DNA of 64,000 nucleotides from Streptomyces litmocidini (lineage in GTDB: Bacteria; Actinomycetota; Actinomycetes; Streptomycetales; Streptomycetaceae). The translations under genes and the position numbers were made by a program. Positions 26,791-35,366 of this stretch are shown one piece after another; positions within the stretch are counted from its first letter, which is position 1; the number at the start of each line of letters is the position of its first letter. Location: NCBI RefSeq assembly GCF_014649755.1, contig NZ_BMTQ01000009.1, positions 124,001 through 188,000 of the forward strand, written 5' to 3'. A model generated the notes under the pieces. That model did no database searches. It was not told the origin of the DNA and saw nothing but the letters and a program-made list of their open reading frames with translations.

Positions 26791-26960
26791 GGCGGCCGCT
26801 CCCGACACCGTCGTCCCGAGGTGACTCCTTCCGGTTCCGGCACGGCCCTTTCCGACGCGGCCGTCCCGACGCGGCTCCCCCGGGAACGGGCGGACGGACG
26901 CGGCCCCCGGTCCGGGACGCCCGTCGGGCGCCGCGGGACGGGGGTCGCGCCCGGCCCCGG
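26791..26960. other. Gene-free stretch after cebR
   Basis: About 170 bases of very GC-rich sequence with no convincing frame, hairpin or repeat. Confidence 0.5.
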
Positions 26961-27041
26961 TCAGAAGCGGAACCGCGCCTTGACCGGACAGTGGTCCGAC
27001 CCGCCCGCGTCGGCCGTCACGTCGCACGGGACGACGGTCCC
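26961..27041 (-). pseudogene. C-terminal fragment of an endonuclease/exonuclease/phosphatase-type gene
   Basis: The minus strand reads GTVVPCDVTADAGG followed by SDHCPVKARFRF and a TGA at 26961-26963. The SDHxPV ending is the catalytic C-terminal motif of the EEP fold (DNase I/exonuclease III type). No N-terminal part is found upstream in any frame before the GH6 gene end at 27158, so this is a truncated remnant. Confidence 0.55.
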
Positions 27042-27157
27042 GGCGGACGGAGGCCGCGGGCGAGGACTGCGAGCGGTGTTCGTCAGGTCCCCGCGTGTCG
27101 CCGTGCGAACGGCCCCGGGGGAGGTGGATCCCTCGGGGCCGAACGGTTCGCGGGGGG

Positions 27158-28900
27158 TTACAGCGCCGGGTGGGCGTTCTTCAGGAGCTCCTGGAACTGG
27201 GCCGAGAACCACTGGCCCGAGAGCGGGGCGTCCGGCAGCGCGCCCGACATGCTGTTCCCGTTGCGGGCGTTGCCCGTGTACGTGGGGTCGCACATGCGGT
27301 CGAAGCCCTTGCCCTCGTTGTTCGGGATCTCCTTGGAGGCGCCGTCGGACTCGCCCGGCGGCTTCATCCAGACGTACGCGTCGATGCCCGCGGCCGGGGC
27401 CGCCTGGGGCCGCTCGCCGAGACCCGCACCGGACTGGTTGCACCAGTTGCCGAGGTGGATGCGCCGGTCGTAGCGTCCGCCGTCGACGTACGTGTCGACG
27501 CTGGTCGTGGCGCCCGGGCCGGTGGGCCGGGCGGTGCCGCCCCAGCCGTTGCGGGAGGTGTCGATCAGCATGCCGAGGTGGCTGTCGAAGCCGATCGAGA
27601 CCAGCTTGTCGCGCATCGCCTGGGCGTACGACAGCTCGTCGGTGTACCGGTTCCAGTCCACCCACTTGGACTGGCGCACGGAGACGCCGTTCACGCTGTC
27701 GCCGATCGCGAAGTGGTCCTCCTTCAGGGCGCTGTAGTTGGCGGTGTTGACGATGAAGCCGTGCACGTTGGCGAGGGTCGAGCCCTCCGCCGTGGCGGCC
27801 TGCTTGAACAGCTCGGCGGACGGGCCGAAGTTGTCGTCCCAGCCCAGCCAGCCGTGGTGGCCGGCGTCGACGTAGTTGTAGACGTTGGGGATCGCGCCGA
27901 ACTTCTTGAGCGCGTAGCCGACGCCGGTGATGTAGTTGCCGTTCGCCTTCATGACGTCACAGTTGGCGGTGGCCGTGGGACGCCCGGAGACGTTGGTGAC
28001 CAGGTTGGGCAGCGAATCGATCTCGACGGTGGTGACGATCCGCAGGCCCGCGTACTTGGAGTCGGCGAGGATCGCGGCGATCGGGTCGATGTACTCGGTC
28101 TTGTAGCGGCCGATCTCCGTCGGGCCGAGCTCGCCGTTGGAGGCGAGCGCGGAGCAGTCGCGGCCGGGCAGATCGTAGATGACCAGCTGGACGACGAGCT
28201 CGCCGGAGCCCTTCTGCTTCAGGGCCTCGTCGAGGTGGGCGCGCAGGCCCATGGAGGTGCTCGACCCGTTGATGGCGGCGATCCGGTCCAGCCAGACGCC
28301 GGTGGGCTGGTTGGAGACCTTGGTGCCGCCGGGCTCGGCCGCCGCCTTCGCGGACCACTCGGGGTTCACGTACACCTTGGCGCCGGCGTACGGGTTGTCG
28401 GCCTTGGTGCCGGCAGGCGGTGTGGTGGGAGGGGTGGTCGGGGGAGTGGTGGGCGGGGTCGTGGGAGGCGTGGCGGTGTTGCAGGTGACGCCGTTCAGCT
28501 TGAAGGTCGCCGGCACGGCGTTGGTGCCGCTGTACGAGCCGTTGAAGCCGAAGGAGGTGGAGCCGCCCGTCGCCAGGGTCCCGTTGTAGGAGACGTTCTT
28601 GGCGGTGACGGCCGTGCCGGACTGGGTGAGGGTGGCGTTCCAGCCCTGGGTGACCTGCTGGTTGCCGGCGTAGGTCCACTCCAGGGTCCAGGCGGCCACC
28701 GGGTCACCGGTGTTGGTGACGGTCACGTTGGCGCCGAAGCCGGTGTTCCACTGGCTGGTGATCTGGTAGTCGACCTTGCAGCCGGGGGTGGCGGCGCCCG
28801 CGGTGGCGGTGCCGAGGACGGTGGCGGTGGCGCCGGTGGCGGTGACCAGGCCGAGGGCCGCCAGGAGGGCGGTCCGGCCGGTGCTTCTGGTGCGGCTCAT
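27158..28900 (-). CDS. Secreted GH6 cellulase with N-terminal CBM2
   Basis: 580 residues; ATG 28900. Signal peptide to about residue 36 (AGAATPGC). CBM2 at about 37-140 (first Cys in PGCKVDYQITSQWNTGFGAN, last in GVTCNTA), a TPPTTPP linker, then GH6: signature YDLPGRDCSALASNGE with the catalytic Asp, IDSLPNLVTN, NYVDAGHHGWLGWDDNFGP and the C-terminal AYVWMKPPGESDG. It cleaves crystalline cellulose, most likely as a cellobiohydrolase. It follows the GH5 gene by 29 bases on the same strand, so the CebR box at 30566 probably controls both. Confidence 0.95.
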   Translation of the reverse strand: MSRTRSTGRTALLAALGLVTATGATATVLGTATAGAATPGCKVDYQITSQWNTGFGANVTVTNTGDPVAAWTLEWTYAGNQQVTQGWNATLTQSGTAVTAKNVSYNGTLATGGSTSFGFNGSYSGTNAVPATFKLNGVTCNTATPPTTPPTTPPTTPPTTPPAGTKADNPYAGAKVYVNPEWSAKAAAEPGGTKVSNQPTGVWLDRIAAINGSSTSMGLRAHLDEALKQKGSGELVVQLVIYDLPGRDCSALASNGELGPTEIGRYKTEYIDPIAAILADSKYAGLRIVTTVEIDSLPNLVTNVSGRPTATANCDVMKANGNYITGVGYALKKFGAIPNVYNYVDAGHHGWLGWDDNFGPSAELFKQAATAEGSTLANVHGFIVNTANYSALKEDHFAIGDSVNGVSVRQSKWVDWNRYTDELSYAQAMRDKLVSIGFDSHLGMLIDTSRNGWGGTARPTGPGATTSVDTYVDGGRYDRRIHLGNWCNQSGAGLGERPQAAPAAGIDAYVWMKPPGESDGASKEIPNNEGKGFDRMCDPTYTGNARNGNSMSGALPDAPLSGQWFSAQFQELLKNAHPAL

Positions 28901-28929
28901 GGGGGTGGGGTTCCTTTCGGATGACGGGT

Positions 28930-30516
28930 TCAGGGAGTGAGGGCGCGCAGGTGGTCGCGCAGCCCGATGCCGAACGCGGTGGGGGTGCCGTCGTACGAAG
29001 TGATCAGCGCGGGACCGGAACCGCAGTTCCAGGTGTTCCAGGTCCAGCCCAGGTACGAGAGGCCGCGGTCGTCGAACCACTTCATGACGCGGTCGATGAA
29101 CGCGTGTCCGCAGGTGTTCTCGCCGATCTCGCCCGCGAGGAGGGGCACCCGGGCGGCCACCGGGGCGAGGGTGTTGCTCCAGCACGTCTCGTCGGCGCAG
29201 GTGTTGAAGTTGTAGACGTGCCAGGCGGCGGCCAGATTGCCCGCCGGGTCCGTGGGGCGGTACGCGAGCCACTGGCTCAGGTCGTTGGAGTACGCGAGGC
29301 CCGGGACGAGGACGAGGTTCTTCGCCCCCGTGGCGCGGACGGCGTCCACCAGGTCCTGCATGCCGGCGACCTCGTAGCCGATGCCGGGGCAGGTGCCCCC
29401 GTCGCGCCAGCAGGACCAGGCCTGTGCCGCGGTGGAGGTCGCCCGGTCCGGATAGGGCTCGTTGAAGAGGTCGAATACGACCCGCCTGTCGTCCTTGAAG
29501 GCGTTCGCGACCGAGGTCCAGAACGCCGGGGTGTACCGGGCGTCCGGCATCGGCTTCTGACAGGTGGCGTGCACGTCCGGGCAGCCGGCCGAGTTCCCGG
29601 TGTACTGGCCGTGCGTCCAGTGGAGTTCGACCACGGGGGTCATGCCGTGGGCGAGCACCTTGGCCACCAGGTCCTTGACGGCGGCGACGTAGTTCGCGCC
29701 CCGGTACTCGGCCTTGACGTTGTCGAGGCCGAGCCAGCACTCCTCGTTGAGGGGGATGCGGACCGTGTTGGCCTTCCAGTCGGCGATCGCCTTGACGGAG
29801 GCGTCGTCGACGGGACCGTCGAAGAAGCCGTAGCCCTGGACGCACATGAACTCGCCGCCGGAGCGGTTGACGCCGAGGAGGCGGCGGGTGGCGCCGTTCT
29901 GGTCGGTGAACCTGTTTCCGGAGACGCCGAGTTCGGGTGCTCCGGTGACCGGGGCCGGGGTGGTCGGGGGAGTGGTGGGCGGAGTGGTCGGGGTGGGAGT
30001 CGGTGTCGTGGGAGTGGGAGTGGGAGTCGGTGTCGTGGGAGTGGGAGTGGGAGTGGGAGTGGGAGTGGGAGTAGGAGTGGGAGTGGGGGCGGGGGCGCCC
30101 GTGTCGCACGGGGTGCCGTTGAGCGTGAACGAGCCGGGCGCCGTGTTGGCGCCCGTCCAGGAGGCGATGAAGCCGGCCGAGACCTTCGCGCCCGTGCCGA
30201 GCGCGCCGTTCCAGCTCTCGTTGGCCACGGTGACGGACGTCCCGGACTGGGACCACTTGCCGCCCCAGCCCTGGCCGACGACCTGACCGGCCGGGAAGTC
30301 GAAGCCGAGGCTCCAACCGCTCAGCGCGGCACCGTCGTTGGTGACGGTCAGGGCGCCCTGGTAGCCGCCGGCCCACTGGCCGACGACCGAGTACTCCACC
30401 GTGCAGGCGGGTGCGGCCGCGGCTCCTGAGGCCGCACCCATGACGGCGAGAGCGGTGCTCGCCATCGTGAGCGCCGCTCCTGCGAGCAGCGCGGACAGAC
30501 GTGGGGGATGTCGCAT
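28930..30516 (-). CDS. Secreted GH5 endoglucanase with N-terminal CBM2
   Basis: 528 residues; ATG 30516. Signal peptide ends near AAAAPAC; CBM2 spans about 37-140 (CTVEYSVVGQWAGGYQGALT through NGTPCDTG). The linker is an almost pure Pro-Thr repeat encoded by a GGGAGT microsatellite (about 30004-30085). The GH5 domain has NTVRIPLNEECWLG, the acid/base in VVFDLFNEPYPDR and the nucleophile in LLAGEIGENTCGH. It cuts internal beta-1,4 bonds of cellulose. First gene of a probable GH5-GH6 operon; a degenerate CebR box lies 50 bases upstream of the start. Confidence 0.94.
   Translation of the reverse strand: MRHPPRLSALLAGAALTMASTALAVMGAASGAAAAPACTVEYSVVGQWAGGYQGALTVTNDGAALSGWSLGFDFPAGQVVGQGWGGKWSQSGTSVTVANESWNGALGTGAKVSAGFIASWTGANTAPGSFTLNGTPCDTGAPAPTPTPTPTPTPTPTPTPTTPTPTPTPTTPTPTPTTPPTTPPTTPAPVTGAPELGVSGNRFTDQNGATRRLLGVNRSGGEFMCVQGYGFFDGPVDDASVKAIADWKANTVRIPLNEECWLGLDNVKAEYRGANYVAAVKDLVAKVLAHGMTPVVELHWTHGQYTGNSAGCPDVHATCQKPMPDARYTPAFWTSVANAFKDDRRVVFDLFNEPYPDRATSTAAQAWSCWRDGGTCPGIGYEVAGMQDLVDAVRATGAKNLVLVPGLAYSNDLSQWLAYRPTDPAGNLAAAWHVYNFNTCADETCWSNTLAPVAARVPLLAGEIGENTCGHAFIDRVMKWFDDRGLSYLGWTWNTWNCGSGPALITSYDGTPTAFGIGLRDHLRALTP
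30004..30085 (-). repeat. Hexanucleotide microsatellite in the GH5 linker
   Basis: Repeats of GGGAGT (interrupted by GTCGGTGTCGT units) encode the Pro-Thr linker on the minus strand. Because the unit is 6 bp, length changes stay in frame and would only lengthen or shorten the linker. Confidence 0.85.
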
Positions 30517-30565
30517 GAGCGAGTCCTCGCAGCGAGGGCACACCCCTGACGGTGTGCCGACTGGA

Positions 30566-30579
30566 TGGAATCGCTCCCA
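30566..30579. promoter_or_regulatory. Degenerate CebR operator upstream of the GH5-GH6 pair
   Basis: TGGAATCGCTCCCA matches the CebR box at 12 of 14 positions and lies 50 bases upstream of the GH5 start. The right half-site is perfect. Confidence 0.8.
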
Positions 30580-30700
30580 CTGGGTCGGGGCAGACCGTAG
30601 CGCCAACAGACGCCAAGCAAAAGAGGAGTTGGGTAAATTCCCCGGCTTTTGGCTTCGACTTCCTCACACACCTTGACGGCGATGGGCCCCAACTGCACAG

Positions 30701-30714
30701 TGGGAGCGCTCCCA
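30701..30714. promoter_or_regulatory. CebR operator upstream of the GH48 gene
   Basis: Perfect TGGGAGCGCTCCCA, 77 bases upstream of the GH48 ATG, in the divergent gap between the GH5 and GH48 genes. Confidence 0.92.
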
Positions 30715-30790
30715 CTGGTTCAGAGCTTGACCGTCGCACCTCCCGCTCTTCGCATCCCCGACCCCCCGAGCCGCGAGGAGAACCATCCCG

Positions 30791-33703
30791 ATGGCACGAC
30801 TCCGCCCGAGAACGCGACCCCGCCGGCGGCTGACCGCGCTGGCCGCGTCGCTCTCCCTCCCCCTCGGCCTCACGGCCGTCGGCGTCACGACGGCCCAGGC
30901 CGCCGCCGTCCAGTGCAGCGTCGACTACAAGACCAACGACTGGGGTTCGGGCTTCACCGCCGAACTCACCCTCACCAACCGGGCCGCCGAACCCCTCGAC
31001 GGCTGGACGCTGACGTACTCCTACGCCGGCGACCAGAAGCTCACCAACGGCTGGAGCGGCGCCTGGTCGCAGTCCGGCAGGAACGTCTCGGTGACCAACG
31101 CCTCCTGGAACGGCACCCTCGCCCCGGGCGCCGCCACCACCACCGGCGCCCAGTTCACCTACAGCGGGGCCAACGCCGCCCCGACCGGCTTCGCCGTCAA
31201 CGGCACCCCGTGCGCCGGCGCCCACAAGGCCCCGGTCGCGGTCCTGACCAGCCCCGCGCCGGGAGCCGTCTACACCGAGGGCGACGCGGTGCCGCTCGCC
31301 GCCACCGCCGCCGCGGCCGACGGCGCCACCGTGAACAAGGTGGAGTTCTACAGCGACACCACCCTTCTGGGCACCGACACCACCGCGCCCTTCACCCACA
31401 GCGCCACCGGCCTCACCACCGGCGCCCACTCCCTCTACGCCAAGGCCTACGACAGCCTCGGCGCCTCCGCCGAGTCGGCGCCCGTCGGCATCACCGTCGC
31501 GGCCGGACCCGCGCTCGTCGCCTCACCGACCCAGCTCGGCGTGCGCCAGGGCTCCACGGGCACCTTCGACCTGAAGCTCTCCACCGCCCCGACCTCCGAC
31601 GTCACCGTGAGCGTCGCCCGTACCTCGGGCAACACCAACCTCACCGCGACCCCGGCCGCCCTCACCTTCACCCCGGCGAACTGGAACACCGCCCAGAAGG
31701 TGACCGTCGCCGCCGCGGCCACCGGCACCGGCTCCGCCGTCTTCACCGCGACCGCCCCCGGCCACGCCAAGGCCGAGGTCACCGTCGCCCAGCTGGCCGC
31801 GAACTCCACGTACGACGCCCGCTTCCTCGACCTCCACGGGAAGATCACGAACCCGGCCAACGGCTACTTCTCGCCCGAGGGCATCCCGTACCACTCCGTG
31901 GAGACCCTGATCGTCGAGGCCCCCGACCACGGGCACGAGACGACCTCGGAGGCGTACAGCTACCTCATCTGGCTCCAGGCCATGTACGGCAAGATCACCG
32001 GCGACTGGACCAAGTTCAACGGCGCCTGGGAGACCATGGAGAAATTCATGATCCCCACCCACGCCGACCAGCCCACCACCGGCTCCTACAACGCCTCCAA
32101 GCCGGCGACGTACGCCCCCGAGTGGGACCTCCCCTCCCAGTACCCGGCGAAGCTCGACTCCGGCGTGGCCTCCGGCTCCGACCCGATCGCCGCCGAGCTC
32201 AAGAGCGCCTACGGCACCGACGACATCTACGGCATGCACTGGATCCAGGACGTCGACAACGTCTACGGCTACGGCAACGAACCCGGGAAGTGCTCCGCCG
32301 GACCGACGGCGACCGGCCCCTCGTACATCAACACCTTCCAGCGCGGCCCCCAGGAGTCCGTCTGGGAGACCGTCACCCACCCCACCTGCGACAACTTCTC
32401 CTTCGGCGGGAAGAACGGCTACCTGGACCTCTTCACCGGAGACTCCTCCTACGCCAAGCAGTGGAAGTTCACCGACGCCCCCGACGCCGACGCCCGCGCC
32501 GTCCAGGCCGCCTACTGGGCCGACCTCTGGGCCAAGCAGCAGGGCAAGGGGTCCCAGGTCGCCACGACCGTCGGCAAGGCCGCCAAGATGGGCGACTACC
32601 TGCGGTACGCCATGTTCGACAAGTACTTCAAGAAGGTCGGGAACTGCGTCGGACCGACCGCCTGCCCGGCCGGCACCGGCAAGGACAGCGCCCACTACCT
32701 GCTGTCCTGGTACTACGCCTGGGGAGGTGCCACCGACACCTCGGCCGGCTGGTCCTGGCGCATCGGCTCCAGCCACAACCACAGCGGCTACCAGAACCCC
32801 CTCGCCGCCTACGCCCTCAGCTCCTACGCCCCGCTCAAGCCCAAGTCGGCGACGGGCGCGGCCGACTGGGCCACCAGCCTCGGCCGGCAGCTGGAGTTCT
32901 ACCGCTGGCTCCAGTCGGACGAGGGCGCCATCGCGGGCGGCGCCACCAACAGCTGGCAGGGCCGCTACGCCACCCCGCCGGCCGGCACCCCCACCTTCCA
33001 CGGCATGTACTACGACGAGAAGCCCGTCTACCACGACCCCGCGTCCAACCAGTGGTTCGGCTTCCAGGCCTGGTCCATGGAACGGGTCGCCGAGTACTAC
33101 CAGCAGACGGGCGACGCCAAGGCGAAGACCGTCCTCGACAAGTGGGTCTCCTGGGCGCTGTCCAAGACCACGATCAACCCGGACGGCACCTACCGCGTCC
33201 CCTCCACCCTCCAGTGGTCCGGCGCGCCCGACACCTGGAACGCGACGAACCCCGGAGCCAACGCCGGACTGCACGTCACCGTCGCCGACTACACCGACGA
33301 CGTCGGCGTCGCCGCCGCCTACGCCAAGACGCTCACCTACTACGCCGCCAGGTCCGGCCACGCCGAGGCCAAGCGCGTCGCCAAGGCCCTCCTCGACGGC
33401 ATGTGGAACCACCACCAGGACGCCCTGGGCATCGCCGTCCCGGAGACCCGCGCCGACTACAACCGCTTCGACGACCCCGTGTACGTGCCGAGCGGCTGGA
33501 CCGGCACCATGCCGAACGGCGACGCGGTGAACTCCTCCTCCACCTTCGCCTCGATCCGCTCCTTCTACAAGGACGACCCGGCCTGGCCGAAGGTCGAGGC
33601 CTACCTGGCGGGCGGCGCCGCCCCCGTCTTCACCTACCACCGGTTCTGGGCCCAGGCGGACATCGCCCTGGCCATGGGCTCGTACGCGGAGCTGCTCGAA
33701 TAA
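30791..33703 (+). CDS. Secreted GH48 processive cellulase with CBM2 and Ig-like modules
   Basis: 970 residues; ATG 30791 with CGAGGAGAA upstream. Signal peptide to about residue 37 (AQAAAVQC). CBM2 at about 38-140. An Ig-like module (PVAVLTSPAPGAVYTEGDAV) spans about 145-238 and a second beta-rich module (LGVRQGSTGTFDLKLSTAPT) about 240-337. The GH48 catalytic domain covers about residues 338-970, recognised by YDARFLDLHGKITNPANGYF, ETTSEAYSYLIWLQAMYGKI and YGMHWIQDVDNVYGYGN. GH48 enzymes are the main reducing-end processive cellobiohydrolases of cellulolytic actinomycetes and act together with GH6 and GH5 partners, both encoded next door. Confidence 0.95.
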   Translation: MARLRPRTRPRRRLTALAASLSLPLGLTAVGVTTAQAAAVQCSVDYKTNDWGSGFTAELTLTNRAAEPLDGWTLTYSYAGDQKLTNGWSGAWSQSGRNVSVTNASWNGTLAPGAATTTGAQFTYSGANAAPTGFAVNGTPCAGAHKAPVAVLTSPAPGAVYTEGDAVPLAATAAAADGATVNKVEFYSDTTLLGTDTTAPFTHSATGLTTGAHSLYAKAYDSLGASAESAPVGITVAAGPALVASPTQLGVRQGSTGTFDLKLSTAPTSDVTVSVARTSGNTNLTATPAALTFTPANWNTAQKVTVAAAATGTGSAVFTATAPGHAKAEVTVAQLAANSTYDARFLDLHGKITNPANGYFSPEGIPYHSVETLIVEAPDHGHETTSEAYSYLIWLQAMYGKITGDWTKFNGAWETMEKFMIPTHADQPTTGSYNASKPATYAPEWDLPSQYPAKLDSGVASGSDPIAAELKSAYGTDDIYGMHWIQDVDNVYGYGNEPGKCSAGPTATGPSYINTFQRGPQESVWETVTHPTCDNFSFGGKNGYLDLFTGDSSYAKQWKFTDAPDADARAVQAAYWADLWAKQQGKGSQVATTVGKAAKMGDYLRYAMFDKYFKKVGNCVGPTACPAGTGKDSAHYLLSWYYAWGGATDTSAGWSWRIGSSHNHSGYQNPLAAYALSSYAPLKPKSATGAADWATSLGRQLEFYRWLQSDEGAIAGGATNSWQGRYATPPAGTPTFHGMYYDEKPVYHDPASNQWFGFQAWSMERVAEYYQQTGDAKAKTVLDKWVSWALSKTTINPDGTYRVPSTLQWSGAPDTWNATNPGANAGLHVTVADYTDDVGVAAAYAKTLTYYAARSGHAEAKRVAKALLDGMWNHHQDALGIAVPETRADYNRFDDPVYVPSGWTGTMPNGDAVNSSSTFASIRSFYKDDPAWPKVEAYLAGGAAPVFTYHRFWAQADIALAMGSYAELLE

Positions 33704-33704
33704 C

Positions 33705-33727
33705 AGCCCGCCCCGCGAGAGCGGGCT
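33705..33727 (+). terminator. Terminator after the GH48 gene
   Basis: AGCCCGC (33705-33711) pairs with GCGGGCT (33721-33727), two bases after the stop codon. A second, longer hairpin follows. Confidence 0.6.
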
Positions 33728-33738
33728 CCGCGTACGAC

Positions 33739-33776
33739 GAGGCCGGGCGGTCCCCGAGAAGGGCCCGCCCGGCCTC
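33739..33776 (+). terminator. Second terminator hairpin downstream of GH48
   Basis: GAGGCCGGGCGG (33739-33750) pairs with CCGCCCGGCCTC (33765-33776). From 33777 to about 33930 only degenerate CCGGCCCCGCACG-type repeats are seen, with no gene. Confidence 0.7.
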
Positions 33777-33959
33777 CGGACGTCCGCGACCGGCCGGGCG
33801 ATCCGTGCACCGGCCGGAGCCGGATGCCGCCGGCCCCCGCACGCCGGCCCCGCGCGCCGGCCCCGCACGCCCGGCCCCCGCACGCCGAGGCGACGGTCCC
33901 GCGCGGGGCGGGGGCGGGACGGGACGGGACGTGAGGGTTCTGCAATACCCGCGCCACAC

Positions 33960-33997
33960 GAAACACGGCGGAAACTTCCGCGTACGCATCGCGAAAT
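33960..33997 (+). promoter_or_regulatory. Candidate GlnR box upstream of amtB-glnK
   Basis: Four half-sites with exact 6-base spacers: GAAAC, GAAAC, GTACG, GAAAT at 33960, 33971, 33982 and 33993. The layout matches the actinobacterial GlnR consensus gTnAc-n6-GaAAc repeated twice, although the first and third half-sites are imperfect. It ends 46 bases before the amtB ATG. The same promoter region contains AT-richer sequence than its surroundings. Confidence 0.6.
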
Positions 33998-34043
33998 GCG
34001 CCGCCACGAGGCTCTCCCCCGAACCCGTAGGAGGAGACCCTCG

Positions 34044-35366
34044 ATGCCCCTCGCCGCCGCACCCCGGCTCGACACCGGCGACACCGCCTGGCTGCTCGTC
34101 GCCACCGCGCTCGTTCTGCTGATGACCCCCGGCCTGGCCCTGTTCTACGGGGGCATGGTCCGTACGAAGAGCGTCCTCAACATGTTGATGATGAGCTTCG
34201 TGTCGATCGCCCTCGTCACGGTGGTCTGGCTGGTCGCGGGCTACTCGCTCGCGTTCGACGACGACGCCTTCGCCGGTCTGGTCGGAGGCCTGGGCCACCT
34301 CGGTCTGGCGGGCATCGGTCCGGACACCCTCACCGGCACGGTGCCCACGTTCCTCTTCAGCACCTTCCAGCTGACGTTCGCGATCATCACAGCGGCGCTG
34401 ATCAGCGGCGCGGTCGCGGACCGCACCAGGTTCGCGGGCTGGCTCGTCCTCGTGCCGGTGTGGACGCTCCTCGTATACGTTCCCGTGGCGCACTGGGTGT
34501 GGGGCCCCGGCGGCTGGATCGCGCACTCGCTGGGCGCCCTCGACTTCGCGGGCGGACTCGTCGTCGAAATCGCGTCGGGCGCGTCCGGCCTCGCCCTGTG
34601 CCTGGTGATCGGCCCGCGCATCGGCTTCAAGAAGGAGGCGATGCGGCCGCACAACCTGCCGATGGTGCTGCTCGGCGCGGGGCTCCTCTGGTTCGGCTGG
34701 CTCGGCTTCAACGGCGGTTCGGCGCTCGGCGCGAACGGCCTGGCCGCCGCGTCCCTCCTCAACACCCTCGTCGCCGGGTGCACCGGCCTGCTCGGCTGGC
34801 TCTTCGTCGAGCAGCGGCGCGACGGCCATCCGACCACGTTCGGCGCGGCGTCCGGCGCGGTCGCGGGGCTCGTGGCGATCACTCCGGCATGCGGGGTCGT
34901 CGGGATGCCCGGGGCGGCCGCGGTCGGCCTCGCCGCGGGCGTCGTCTGTTCGTACGCGGTCGCCTGGAAGTTCCGCTTCGGGTACGACGACTCGCTCGAC
35001 GTCGTGGGCGTGCACTTCGCCGGTGGTGTCGTCGGCACGCTGCTGATCGGCCTGTTCGCGACCTCGGAGATGACCGGCGGCGAGGAGGGGCTGTTCTACG
35101 GCGGCGGGGCCGCCCAGCTCGGTCGGCAGGCCCTCGCGGTGGCGGCCGTGGCGGCGTACGCCTTCCTCGGCACCTACGGGATCGGCAAGGTCCTCGACCG
35201 GGTGATGGGACTCCGGGCATCCGCCGAGGAGGAGATGACGGGACTCGACCAAACGGTGCACGCGGAGACCGCCTACGATCACGGCGTGCTCGGCCACGGC
35301 GGCTCGCCGCTGCACGCCGCGTCCCCCGTCACCTCGCCCGTCAAGGACAGGAAGCCCTCCGCATGA
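34044..35366 (+). CDS. amtB: Ammonium transporter AmtB
   Basis: 440 residues from ATG 34044 (AGGAGGAG upstream). Eleven-helix Amt/Rh channel: DTAWLLVATALVLLMTPGLA at the N-terminus, FYGGMVRTKSVLNMLMMSF, the pore histidines in VPVAHWVWGPGGW and VVGVHFAGGVVGT. It conducts ammonia/ammonium at low external supply. The gene overlaps glnK by four bases (ATGA), so channel and PII regulator are made together. Expression is probably activated by GlnR under nitrogen limitation through the box at 33960. Confidence 0.96.
   Translation: MPLAAAPRLDTGDTAWLLVATALVLLMTPGLALFYGGMVRTKSVLNMLMMSFVSIALVTVVWLVAGYSLAFDDDAFAGLVGGLGHLGLAGIGPDTLTGTVPTFLFSTFQLTFAIITAALISGAVADRTRFAGWLVLVPVWTLLVYVPVAHWVWGPGGWIAHSLGALDFAGGLVVEIASGASGLALCLVIGPRIGFKKEAMRPHNLPMVLLGAGLLWFGWLGFNGGSALGANGLAAASLLNTLVAGCTGLLGWLFVEQRRDGHPTTFGAASGAVAGLVAITPACGVVGMPGAAAVGLAAGVVCSYAVAWKFRFGYDDSLDVVGVHFAGGVVGTLLIGLFATSEMTGGEEGLFYGGGAAQLGRQALAVAAVAAYAFLGTYGIGKVLDRVMGLRASAEEEMTGLDQTVHAETAYDHGVLGHGGSPLHAASPVTSPVKDRKPSA

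Noticed and set aside
27158..31429. 1423-codon frame running from GH6 through and beyond GH5
   Set aside because: Only the GH6 part (from ATG 28900) is protein-like; the upstream part is an out-of-frame shadow of GH5 and of the GH48 region on the other strand.
33777..33930. Repeated CCGGCCCCGCACG-like units considered as a CRISPR or protein repeat
   Set aside because: Units are irregular with no constant spacer length; simple GC-rich degeneracy.
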